A stretch of 64,000 nucleotides of DNA from assembly GCA_009782615.1 (NCBI GenBank), contig WRIS01000004.1:1-64000 (forward strand). Direction: 5' to 3'. The notes beneath the pieces are model-generated. The model did not search any database and was not told where the DNA came from. It worked only from the letters and a program-made list of their open reading frames with translations. Position numbers and translations under genes: made by a program. The DNA is from Eggerthellaceae bacterium (GTDB taxonomy: Bacteria; Actinomycetota; Coriobacteriia; Coriobacteriales; Eggerthellaceae). Shown here piece after piece: positions 56,749 to 64,000 of the stretch. Each line of letters begins with the position of its first letter. Position 1 is the first letter of the stretch.

Positions 56749-56804
56749 AGCCAAATGCATGGGTATCGAATAGAGTACCTTGCTGTGCGGATATGGAAGA
56801 AATC

Positions 56805-56833
56805 TTAAATCGTTCACGCGGTTCGGCTATAAT
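56805..56833 (+). promoter_or_regulatory. Promoter before the second glycosyltransferase
   Basis: TTAAAT (56805-56810), 17-bp spacer and perfect TATAAT (56828-56833), 29 nt before the ATG; AAAGGA is the ribosome site. Confidence 0.6.
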
Positions 56834-56862
56834 TTATTTCTCACGAGTAAAAGGATTACGGT

Positions 56863-57852
56863 ATGCCTGTTGATACATCGTTTAAGCCCCGTGTTTCGGT
56901 ATTGGTGCCTGTCTATAATATGGAAAAGTATCTTTGCCAATGTATGGATGCTTTGTGCAAGCAAACGTTGCGCAATCTTGAGATTATCTGCATCAACGAT
57001 GGTTCAACCGATTCCTCTCTTGCCATTTTGCAAGACTATGCCGCTCGTGATGCTCGAATAACTATTATCGACAAACAAAATTCTGGCTATGGTGCGTCCA
57101 TGAACAAGGGGCTTGCGGCTGCGCGGGGTGAATATATCGGCATCGTGGAATCGGATGATTTTCCTTCTCGAAACATGTTTGAAATTCTGTACGACGCGGC
57201 ACTAAAACACAGCGCTGATTTAGTGAAATCAAATTATTACGAGCATCAAGATGGGCATGATTCCCTTCGGGCAAATTTGAAGGGCTTTCCTTACAAAAAA
57301 TCTTTTGATCCCCTCGAGCGGCCCGATATCATCACCACCATACCCGCTATTTGGAGCGCTCTATACAGCCGTCGCATGCTGCTTGACAACCAAATCAATT
57401 TCAGAGAAACTCCCGGTGCTGCCTTTCAAGACACTTCATTTGTTTTGAAGGCTTGGTTTGCGTCAAGGCGCTGCGTGCTTATTCGAAAACCTTTGCTGCA
57501 CTATCGTGTTGATAACCCGAATTCCTCGGTGAAAACTCTGGACAAGATGTTTGTGGTTTGTGACGAACTTGCCGAAAGCGAACGTTTTTTGCGAGCTGGG
57601 CACGACCGAAGCAAGGTGTTTCTTCCGTGGTTTCATATGGACAAATGGCAGAAGTATCGCTGGAACTATGAAAGGATATCTCCCGATGCCCACACCCCCT
57701 TTGCCACGCGGATGCTTGAGGAATATCAACGTGCGTATGAAGCAGGGGAATTGGAGCAAACGTGTTTTTCAGAGCATGATTGGGGTCAGGTGATGTTTCT
57801 TCTCGACAAAGGGGTTGATGTTTTCGTGGCAAGCTACCCGGAGAAGTTTTAA
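56863..57852 (+). CDS. Family 2 glycosyltransferase
   Basis: A 329-aa GT2 enzyme with VSVLVPVYNMEKYLCQCMDA, ICINDGSTDSS, SGYGASMNKGLAAARGEYIGI and an ESDDFP motif in place of the DxD, as in the SpsA-type branch. FQDTSFVLKAW and LHYRVDNPNSSVKT are typical acceptor-side motifs of capsule and wall-glycan transferases. It has its own promoter and is 1 nt from the next glycosyltransferase gene. Confidence 0.9.
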   Translation: MPVDTSFKPRVSVLVPVYNMEKYLCQCMDALCKQTLRNLEIICINDGSTDSSLAILQDYAARDARITIIDKQNSGYGASMNKGLAAARGEYIGIVESDDFPSRNMFEILYDAALKHSADLVKSNYYEHQDGHDSLRANLKGFPYKKSFDPLERPDIITTIPAIWSALYSRRMLLDNQINFRETPGAAFQDTSFVLKAWFASRRCVLIRKPLLHYRVDNPNSSVKTLDKMFVVCDELAESERFLRAGHDRSKVFLPWFHMDKWQKYRWNYERISPDAHTPFATRMLEEYQRAYEAGELEQTCFSEHDWGQVMFLLDKGVDVFVASYPEKF

Positions 57853-57853
57853 T

Positions 57854-58933
57854 ATGGAAACGCCGCAACTACCCAAAATCTCGGTTGTGGTGCCGATGTA
57901 TAACTGTGAAGCCTATATTGGAGCGTGTTTGGAATCGCTCAAAAACCAAACGCTCACGAACTTCGAAGCAATCTGCGTTGATGACGCTTCGACTGACAAA
58001 ACCCTTGAAAACGCTCGAGTATGTATTGGTACTGATGAGCGCTTCAAAATAAGGGAAATGCAAGAAAACCGCGGGCAAAGTGCGGCGCGTAACGTTGCGC
58101 TGGACGTGGCTCAAGGTGAATACGTTGTGTTGCTTGACGCCGATGATTATCTTGTTGTCGATGCGCTTGAAAAGCTGATAAACAGGGCAAAGAAACAAGA
58201 TTTGGACGATCTGTATTTTTCTGCCCGTTCGTTCTATGATTCAAAAGAAGCCCAAGAACTTTTCTGGGAAGAACTTGATACACGCGCCCCTTTCGATGAG
58301 GTGGCTGATGGCAAAGAGCTTTTCGTAGCTTTTGATAGTAAGAACGAATTTTTCCCTCATGCTGCTTTGCGTATGGTGAAGCGTTCCCTTATTGAGGAAA
58401 ACAATATTCGATTTTACGAGGGCATTATTCATGAGGATACGTTGTTTACCTTCCAAACTATGGTTGCCTCTAAAAGATCTTCATTCCTTTCAGAAGTGCT
58501 CTATATGCGCCGCGTACGCCCCAATTCGACCATGGCTTCGCGGGTGAGAACGATTGCTACGGTGGAGGGGCATTTTATCTGCGTGCGCGAAATGAAACGA
58601 TGGATGAGGGAACACGCGCACACCCTTGATGATGCCTTTATTGAAGCGATGATGCGCCAGCTTGATATATATGCGCGAACCGCGTCGTATGATTGGTGTG
58701 ACAATGAAGACGAGCAAGCAAAAGCGGCGTATGTGGCTTCACTTTCCAAGGAAGAACGGATCGATTTTTTTGCCGATGTTGTTTATCGCGGAGAAGAGAC
58801 AAGGCGCATAAAGGAAGATATCTTGCGTCCACCTGCCTACTATTTTGGGGATGCGGTTATGAATGCGCTGCGCTTCGTTAAAAGGAAAATTGTGAAAAGT
58901 CTTCGACCCCGTGAACAGGGGGAAAAGCGATGA
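57854..58933 (+). CDS. Family 2 glycosyltransferase
   Basis: A 359-aa GT2 enzyme: ISVVVPMYNCEAYIGACLES, ICVDDASTDKT, RGQSAARNVALDVAQGEYVV and LDADDYLV. The C-terminus is basic (RFVKRKIVKSLRPRE), suggesting membrane association. ATG 57854 fits GGAG 10 nt upstream and the family start; it directly follows the stop of the previous gene, so both are on one transcript. Confidence 0.9.
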   Translation: METPQLPKISVVVPMYNCEAYIGACLESLKNQTLTNFEAICVDDASTDKTLENARVCIGTDERFKIREMQENRGQSAARNVALDVAQGEYVVLLDADDYLVVDALEKLINRAKKQDLDDLYFSARSFYDSKEAQELFWEELDTRAPFDEVADGKELFVAFDSKNEFFPHAALRMVKRSLIEENNIRFYEGIIHEDTLFTFQTMVASKRSSFLSEVLYMRRVRPNSTMASRVRTIATVEGHFICVREMKRWMREHAHTLDDAFIEAMMRQLDIYARTASYDWCDNEDEQAKAAYVASLSKEERIDFFADVVYRGEETRRIKEDILRPPAYYFGDAVMNALRFVKRKIVKSLRPREQGEKR

Positions 58934-58991
58934 TGACCAACAAAAATCTGGTGAGGTGGGAACGGGTAACTCACGACAAAAGGGAGAGTTT

Positions 58992-60074
58992 ATGACGCAA
59001 CCAACCCTGTCGATTGTGCTTACGGTCTTTAATATGGAGGCTTGCCTTGTGCCGTGTTTGGAATCGTTGCGTAACCAAACCTATCGCGATTATGAGCTCA
59101 TCTGTGTTGACGATGGGTCATCTGATGGATCGCGGGAAATACTTGAATCCTACGCCGCAAACGATACGCGCTTAAGCCTACGCTTTCAGGAAAACCAAGG
59201 GGCAGCACACGCGCGCAATGTGGGGCTTGAAAAAGCAGCAGGAACATATGTCATGCTGCTTGATTCAGACGATGTGTTCGAGCCGACCTTGTTTGAAACG
59301 ATGGTGGTACGCGCGCAGCACACGCAGGCAGATGTTGTTGTGTGCCAATCTCGCACCCTTGATCACCATTCAGGCATTTCTTCGCCGCTTGATTGGGCAA
59401 TTAAGATGGATTTCGTGCCCCAAAAAGAAGTGTTTTCGGCGTTAGACATGAAGGGCTGTGTCTTTTATGCCTTTACGGGTTGGCCCTGGGACAAGCTCTA
59501 CCGAACGCAATTTTTACGCGACCACGATTTGAAGTTTCCGCTGATAACAAATTCTGAAGACTTGCTTTTTGTTTACTTGGCGCTAGTCAAGGCGCAAGGC
59601 ATTAGTGTTGTTGAGGAAGAGCTTATTTACCATCGCATAAACCGATCGGGCTCTATTGAAAATTCCCGTGTTGTAGCGCCCCTTGCGTTTTACGAGGGTA
59701 TCGAAATGCTTAAAGCCGAGTTACAAAAAGATATGCCGAGTTACCAAAAGCTTGAATGGGGCTTTTTGAACTGGGCGTTTGATTATACCTGTTGGAATAT
59801 TTCAAGCCTTCCTCGGGGGGAAGAGAGGGAAGCGCTCATAGATAAATTCTTCCAAGGAAAACTAAGCGCACTTGAAATGGATGCCCATGATATTAGCTAT
59901 TATTCTTTGAGCGATTTAGGGATGGGTTACTACCGTATTTTAGAACGTGGGCGGCAAGGCAAAAGGCTACGACAAAGCCTGTGGGCGCATTTGGAGTCCT
60001 TGTTTCGCAGCTTTGATAGAGATGGATTTTCAAAAACTTTTAGGAAAGCATTCGCGCGCGCGAAAAGGCGCTAG
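58992..60074 (+). CDS. Family 2 glycosyltransferase
   Basis: A 360-aa GT2 enzyme: LSIVLTVFNMEACLVPCLES, ICVDDGSSDGSREIL, NQGAAHARNVGLEKAAGTYV and LDSDDVFE, with FTGWPWDKLYRTQFL and a basic tail (FRKAFARAKRR). ATG 58992 has AGGGAGA just upstream; a longer in-frame reading overlaps the previous gene and has no ribosome site. Last plus-strand gene; it converges with the minus-strand part of the cluster. Confidence 0.9.
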   Translation: MTQPTLSIVLTVFNMEACLVPCLESLRNQTYRDYELICVDDGSSDGSREILESYAANDTRLSLRFQENQGAAHARNVGLEKAAGTYVMLLDSDDVFEPTLFETMVVRAQHTQADVVVCQSRTLDHHSGISSPLDWAIKMDFVPQKEVFSALDMKGCVFYAFTGWPWDKLYRTQFLRDHDLKFPLITNSEDLLFVYLALVKAQGISVVEEELIYHRINRSGSIENSRVVAPLAFYEGIEMLKAELQKDMPSYQKLEWGFLNWAFDYTCWNISSLPRGEEREALIDKFFQGKLSALEMDAHDISYYSLSDLGMGYYRILERGRQGKRLRQSLWAHLESLFRSFDRDGFSKTFRKAFARAKRR

Positions 60075-60112
60075 AAAAGCGTTGAAAACGTGCCAGGAGG
60101 GGTGTTGGGGCG

Positions 60113-61117
60113 TTAGGTCCCCAGCGTCCTTCCCATAAAACGGTTGAGCCTTTTGTAATCAAACCCGAGTTTATGTAAAACAAGCGCCTGATAATAGCGC
60201 CTATTGGTTATTGCGGCAAAGCGCGGATATTGGCTTTGCAGCCATGAACGAAACTCTTTTGCGCGCCGTGCACCGCGCTTGCGGTCGGTGTCAAAAATAA
60301 GCAAAATATTATAGTGGGTATGAATGACCAGCTGCACTTTTCGTTCAAGATATTGCTGGATGCTGTTTTCGAAAGGGGAATTTTCAGCAAAACGAAGCAT
60401 TTCCTTCACCATGGTTTCGTGCTGCCTGAAGCGCTTCACAAAGTTTTCTGCGGCAACACTTTGATTTGCGTTGCCCACCAGGTATTGATAGATTTCCAAA
60501 GGCACAAATTTGACCGTTTCAGCAAGGCAGGTCGATTTCACGATGTATTCATAATCAACGTAGAAGATTCCTTCAAGAATGCGAATGCCGTGCTTTTTAA
60601 GAAGGCTGGTTTTTATGTTTAAGGTATGAATGCTGATAAAAGATTCCGTGTCTTGCTGGTTGCAAACTTCAGAGAAATTTAAGCAGCGCCCAGTTTCAAC
60701 ATACGAAGGAAGAGCAATAAGCTGGGAATCTTCGGTTTGCATATCGACTTCTCGTTTCATGTCGATGACTATGTCACAGGTGGCTGAAGCAAGCTGGTCG
60801 AGAAGGGCAGCGAGATTGTCGGTGGCAACCCAATCATCCCCATCAACTATGCGAAAGTAGGTGCCGCTTGCATGGGCGATACCTGCATTAATGGCAGAGC
60901 CGTGCCCTCCGTTTTCCTTGTTGATAAGGCGAAATATTGACGGATGGGAAGCAACGAAGCGTGCTGCGATGTGTTCAGTTGTATCAGTTGAACCATCGTT
61001 GATGATGAGGACTTCCAGTTTGCCTTCGAAGCGTTCATCAGCAAGGGAGGTTAATCCTCGTTCAAGGTATGCCTCAACGTTGTAACAAGGCATTGCAATA
61101 GTAAGAATTCTTGTCAT
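60113..61117 (-). CDS. Family 2 glycosyltransferase
   Basis: A 334-aa GT2 enzyme: LTIAMPCYNVEAYLERGLTSL, IINDGSTDTTEHIAARF, GGHGSAINAGIAHASGTYFRI and VDGDDWVA. This variant (INAGI, DGDDW) is common in putative wall-glycan loci. Its ATG overlaps the stop of the gene transcribed before it (61114-62166) by 4 nt. Confidence 0.9.
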   Translation of the reverse strand: MTRILTIAMPCYNVEAYLERGLTSLADERFEGKLEVLIINDGSTDTTEHIAARFVASHPSIFRLINKENGGHGSAINAGIAHASGTYFRIVDGDDWVATDNLAALLDQLASATCDIVIDMKREVDMQTEDSQLIALPSYVETGRCLNFSEVCNQQDTESFISIHTLNIKTSLLKKHGIRILEGIFYVDYEYIVKSTCLAETVKFVPLEIYQYLVGNANQSVAAENFVKRFRQHETMVKEMLRFAENSPFENSIQQYLERKVQLVIHTHYNILLIFDTDRKRGARRAKEFRSWLQSQYPRFAAITNRRYYQALVLHKLGFDYKRLNRFMGRTLGT

Positions 61118-62166
61118 AGCGAAGCCTTTTTTCGAGGCTTCGTGTTGGTCAGCACGTTAAAAAACCAAAATTCTGCCTGCAAAAGCCAAGGAGTATAGCG
61201 CAGCTGCCAGGCAACAAGCTTTTTTGGGAAGGATAGGGGGGAAGCCATGAGGCGTGCATAGTCTTGCTCGAATCGCTTCGTAAGTTGGGTAAGCGTCGTT
61301 TTTTCGTCTAACGTGGCATCGGTGATGCCGAAGCGTGCATGCTTCACTAAAAGCGAATACGCGCCTTTCGCGGCACGATCTTCAGCTAAGTGAAGAATCT
61401 GGGCGCTTCCAAGCTTTTTTGCTCTATCAACAACGAGAGAATCAGCAACCAAAAGGTCGAATCCGCGGCGATTCAATCCATCAAAGGAAATACTTCCCAA
61501 GTTGAGGAAGTAGAAATATTCAACTTGATTTGAAACAGCAATGCGCTTTGCTTTGCTCAACAGCGTAAAGTTTGCCACCCGGTCTTCGCAGGTAAGCCCT
61601 GAAGGGAAGGTTTCATCTTCTTCAAAAAGGTGGCGTGCGTAAAGGCGTATCCAAACAGCGTATTGTTCGGTTAAAAACATTTCAGTTAAAGCCTCAGTAG
61701 AGGACAAGAGGCGCAGTTCTTTTTTAGGTTGTGTTACCTTTTCAGGTTTTGAACAGGAAACATAGGAAACTTGAGAGATGTCGCTTTCTGTTTCACTGAT
61801 AGCGCGATAGAGGGTTTCAAGATAGGTGGGAGCAACCCAATCATCAGAATCTACGAATGCGATAAACGAGCCTTGTGCCGCCGCTATTCCCGTGTTGCGC
61901 GCGACTGACAACCCCTGATTTTCCTGATGAATCAAAGTGCATGCGGCAAATTTGGCGGTATAAGATTCCAAGAGCGGAGACGATTCATCGGTTGAGCCAT
62001 CGTTAACTAAGATAACTTCAAAATCAGCAAAGGTTTGTCCGAGCAAAGAATCAAGGCAGCGGCAAAGATATTTTTGGGTGTTATACACTGGCACCACCAC
62101 ACTGATGGTGGGTGTCGCCTGTGCTACCTGCACAGCGCTACTTTCTTTAAGGGGCAATTGTGTCAT
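61114..62166 (-). CDS. Family 2 glycosyltransferase
   Basis: A 350-aa GT2 enzyme: ISVVVPVYNTQKYLCRCLDSL, ILVNDGSTDESSPLLESY, QGLSVARNTGIAAAQGSFIAF and VDSDDWVA; LTCEDRVANF is the acceptor-side motif. The C-terminus is hydrophobic/basic (YTPWLLQAEFWFFN, KPRKK). It is translationally coupled to the next glycosyltransferase by ATGA and lies 14 bp after the DUF2304 gene. Confidence 0.9.
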   Translation of the reverse strand: MTQLPLKESSAVQVAQATPTISVVVPVYNTQKYLCRCLDSLLGQTFADFEVILVNDGSTDESSPLLESYTAKFAACTLIHQENQGLSVARNTGIAAAQGSFIAFVDSDDWVAPTYLETLYRAISETESDISQVSYVSCSKPEKVTQPKKELRLLSSTEALTEMFLTEQYAVWIRLYARHLFEEDETFPSGLTCEDRVANFTLLSKAKRIAVSNQVEYFYFLNLGSISFDGLNRRGFDLLVADSLVVDRAKKLGSAQILHLAEDRAAKGAYSLLVKHARFGITDATLDEKTTLTQLTKRFEQDYARLMASPLSFPKKLVAWQLRYTPWLLQAEFWFFNVLTNTKPRKKASL

Positions 62167-62180
62167 GCGGTTCTTGAACT

Positions 62181-62525
62181 CTAATCTTCCTTATCGCTTT
62201 TATGCTCGGCTAGGGCAATTTCTTGGGTGAGCGTATGAAGTTTTTCCCGTAGTTGGGCTATTTCAATAGTGGATATAAACTCACGCACAAAAAGAACTGC
62301 AATTACGAATAAAAAAATGAAGTTTGCGGGAGATACGAAGCCGATAAGATCAGAGAAAAAATATGCTATTTGGGGAATTGCGGCAAGAAGGACAAAGCAT
62401 GCTGCAAACAAAAACCAAAAAATTGTATCTGTTGCGTGGATTTCAGCTTTTTTAATTCGCCTTATTATAAATACAAAAACCAAAAGTGCGCAAACAACAA
62501 GAAGTATTCTGAGTAATCCGTTCAT
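62181..62525 (-). CDS. DUF2304 small membrane protein
   Basis: About 114 aa with three membrane helices (LLRILLVVCALLVFVFII, ATDTIFWFLFAACFVLLAAI, NFIFLFVIAVLFVREF) and a charged coiled C-terminus (AQLREKLHTLTQEIALAEHK), which is the DUF2304 layout. Such proteins are often found beside dolichol-phosphate-mannose-synthase-like glycosyltransferases, as here, and may help transfer or flip the polyprenyl-sugar. ATG 62525 has AGGTGAT upstream; a GTG at 62534 overlapping the previous stop is an alternative. Confidence 0.8.
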   Translation of the reverse strand: MNGLLRILLVVCALLVFVFIIRRIKKAEIHATDTIFWFLFAACFVLLAAIPQIAYFFSDLIGFVSPANFIFLFVIAVLFVREFISTIEIAQLREKLHTLTQEIALAEHKSDKED

Positions 62526-62530
62526 GAGTA

Positions 62531-63211
62531 TCACCTAAACCATTGTAGTATCAGGATGGATATACAAGTTCTTAGCATATAAGATATTGATTTTGAAACA
62601 CTAAGATAGCTTTCTCCGGTTAGTCGTTCCTGCATTTCAACAGGGACTTCAATAACTTTTGCTCCCTTGCGCAAACAATAGGCAATGGTGTCGGGTTCCG
62701 GGGCAATATCGTGTTTGGTCACGAAAAGTTCAATCATTTTCGCATTATAGAGTCGCATACCTGAAGTAGGATCCTTGATTGATTTTCCCGTTGTCAGCTT
62801 AATAAGTCCTGAAATTATGGAAGATCCGATTGTGCGGCTCGAGAATTTCTTTTTTTGCGTTATAAATCGCGATCCAATTACGATATCGGCATTAGTTTCT
62901 CGCATTGCGTCAACCATAGGCTGGATATAATCCGGTTTGTGCTGTCCGTCAGCGTCAAACTGAAGAGCTGCATCATAGCCATTGCGATAGGCATATTTCA
63001 TTCCGGCTTGGAACCCGCCTGCAAGTCCTACATTAATGGGTAGGTTAACAATATTAAAAGCATTTTGCTCGCAAAGTTCTTTCGTTCTATCCGATGAGCC
63101 GTCGTTGACAACAACATAGTCAATAGAAGGTGTTAGTCTTTTCAACGAATTAACAGTAGTGACAATACTGCCTTCTTCGTTGTGTGCCGGTATTATTATC
63201 AATACTTTCAT
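62531..63211 (-). CDS. Polyprenol-phosphate glycosyltransferase-like family 2 enzyme
   Basis: A 226-aa GT2 enzyme of the dolichol-phosphate mannosyltransferase type: KVLIIIPAHNEEGSI, VVVNDGSSDRT, LPINVGLAGGFQAGMKYAY, the FDADGQHKPDYI motif and a conserved DPTSGMRLYN block. It would load a sugar onto a lipid carrier for use outside the membrane. ATG 63211 follows AGAGGG closely; the family start supports it. The DUF2304 gene follows with almost no gap. Confidence 0.9.
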   Translation of the reverse strand: MKVLIIIPAHNEEGSIVTTVNSLKRLTPSIDYVVVNDGSSDRTKELCEQNAFNIVNLPINVGLAGGFQAGMKYAYRNGYDAALQFDADGQHKPDYIQPMVDAMRETNADIVIGSRFITQKKKFSSRTIGSSIISGLIKLTTGKSIKDPTSGMRLYNAKMIELFVTKHDIAPEPDTIAYCLRKGAKVIEVPVEMQERLTGESYLSVSKSISYMLRTCISILILQWFR

Positions 63212-63320
63212 AGCCCTCTTTCGTTGACATATTTTGATTATAGCCCATTTCAAGCTATGAAGTTAATCGTGTGCGCCAAAGCTAAAGAGCTTCAACATAT
63301 ACGTTATATTTTTGACTTTC

Positions 63321-64000
63321 TTATTTGATAATGTTCTTGAGTGCTTCAACAAGGGTATTGTTATCGGTGCTGTTGCGTATGGCAATTCTCATAACTTGAC
63401 GGGTGGAGCCAAGTTTTTTCGTCAAATCTTTGACAAGAATGTTCCAATCTTTAAGAAGGGTTTCTGCCACGCTTTGCACACTCATATTATTGGTGAGCTC
63501 GACCATAAAATAGTTTGCTTGGGAAGGCATCACCTCAAGACCCTTGATTGCTGAAAGCAGGTCGAAGAAGCGCTTTCTTTCGGCACGAAAAAGGTTAAGC
63601 CCTTGTACATAATCGTTTTTATATTTCTCAGCAATTTGTAGATAGAATTCACCAAAGGAATTAATATTCCAAATTGCTACATCTTTTTTCACTAAGGCCA
63701 GTATCTCTAAGTTGGCAGTGACCATGATGCCAAGCCTGACTCCTGGCACCCCGTAGGATTTGGAGATAGATTTTATTACAATCAGGTTCGGGTAAGATTT
63801 CAGCAAACGGTCGTCTATGCAAGAATTGTTGAGTTCGTCTGAAAAATCTGCAAATGATTCATCCAGAATGAGGGTGATAGATTTTGATTTTGCCCAGTCT
63901 AGAACTTGGTCAAGTTCTTTTCTTGGAAGGTAATTGCCGCTGGGATTGTCGGGATTTATCAAAACCAGACTGGCAATATTTTTTTTGTCAAAGTGCTCGA
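63321..64000 (-). CDS. PLP-dependent aminotransferase, class I/II (5' end outside window)
   Basis: The frame is open to the window edge; ~226 C-terminal residues are seen. It has LVLINPDNPSGNYLP, ILDESFADF, the PLP-lysine motif SISKSYGVPGVRLGIMV and an arginine region (RIAIRNSTDNN) for the substrate carboxylate. The fold is that of histidinol-phosphate aminotransferase-like enzymes; in glycan loci relatives can be fused to a nucleotidyltransferase, which cannot be checked here. It is the first visible gene of the minus-strand unit; a 109-bp gap with no clear signal separates it from the next gene. Confidence 0.85.
   Translation of the reverse strand, partial: EHFDKKNIASLVLINPDNPSGNYLPRKELDQVLDWAKSKSITLILDESFADFSDELNNSCIDDRLLKSYPNLIVIKSISKSYGVPGVRLGIMVTANLEILALVKKDVAIWNINSFGEFYLQIAEKYKNDYVQGLNLFRAERKRFFDLLSAIKGLEVMPSQANYFMVELTNNMSVQSVAETLLKDWNILVKDLTKKLGSTRQVMRIAIRNSTDNNTLVEALKNIIK

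Overview
The window looks like chromosomal DNA of an anaerobic, Gram-positive actinobacterium, most likely class Coriobacteriia (Eggerthellaceae-like, but near 50 % GC). This placement is inferred from gene content: an LPXTG-type sorting signal, a Tat-exported rubrerythrin lipoprotein, GatCAB, lar genes, subtilases with ChW repeats, AddAB recombination and a complete F-type ATP synthase operon. No 16S rRNA or marker phylogeny was available to confirm it.

Layout. 1-0.4 kb: the tail of a proline-rich wall-anchored protein. 0.4-1.0 kb: a gene-free block full of inverted repeats, then the infC leader. 1.0-2.3 kb: infC-rpmI-rplT. 2.4-4.2 kb: adenine deaminase. 4.3 kb: tRNA-Glu on the minus strand. 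4.7-7.7 kb: exported rubrerythrin, ychF and an Fe-S aldo/keto reductase. 7.8-9.8 kb: larE-larB-larC, with larE and larC shortened. 10.0-14.4 kb: gatC-gatA-gatB-murB. 14.5-24.4 kb: two unknown small proteins, moaA-moaC, yebC, tsaC, an alpha/beta hydrolase, glpK-rpiB, a lipoprotein, glyA and dCMP deaminase. 24.6-31.7 kb: atpI-like-atpB-E-F-H-A-G-D-C. 31.8-33.8 kb: a membrane protein with a basic repetitive N-terminus and a DUF6273-like end. 33.9-39.6 kb: dnaE, truA and a low-complexity unknown protein. 39.7-41.6 kb: asnB on the minus strand. 41.7-48.7 kb: addB-addA. 49.1-55.5 kb: two paralogous secreted subtilases with ChW repeats. 55.7-64.0 kb: a surface-glycan cluster of seven family 2 glycosyltransferases, a DUF2304 protein and a PLP aminotransferase cut by the window edge.

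How it fits together. Most of the window is housekeeping: translation initiation and ribosome assembly, tRNA amidation, molybdopterin, nucleotide and glycerol metabolism, proton-driven ATP synthesis, replication and double-strand-break repair. The accessory layer is at the cell surface: sorted and secreted proteins, an exported peroxide-reducing lipoprotein and the glycan cluster.

Most notable points: infC appears to start at AUA behind a perfect ten-base Shine-Dalgarno and a terminator-bearing leader; AsnB has Ser in place of its N-terminal catalytic Cys; the lar operon seems eroded; short in-frame tandem repeats occur inside otherwise conserved enzymes; two genes have a -10 hexamer only 4-6 bases before the ATG; and the 48.7-49.1 kb gap can fold into two competing hairpins. 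I found no CRISPR array, insertion-sequence transposase or prophage.
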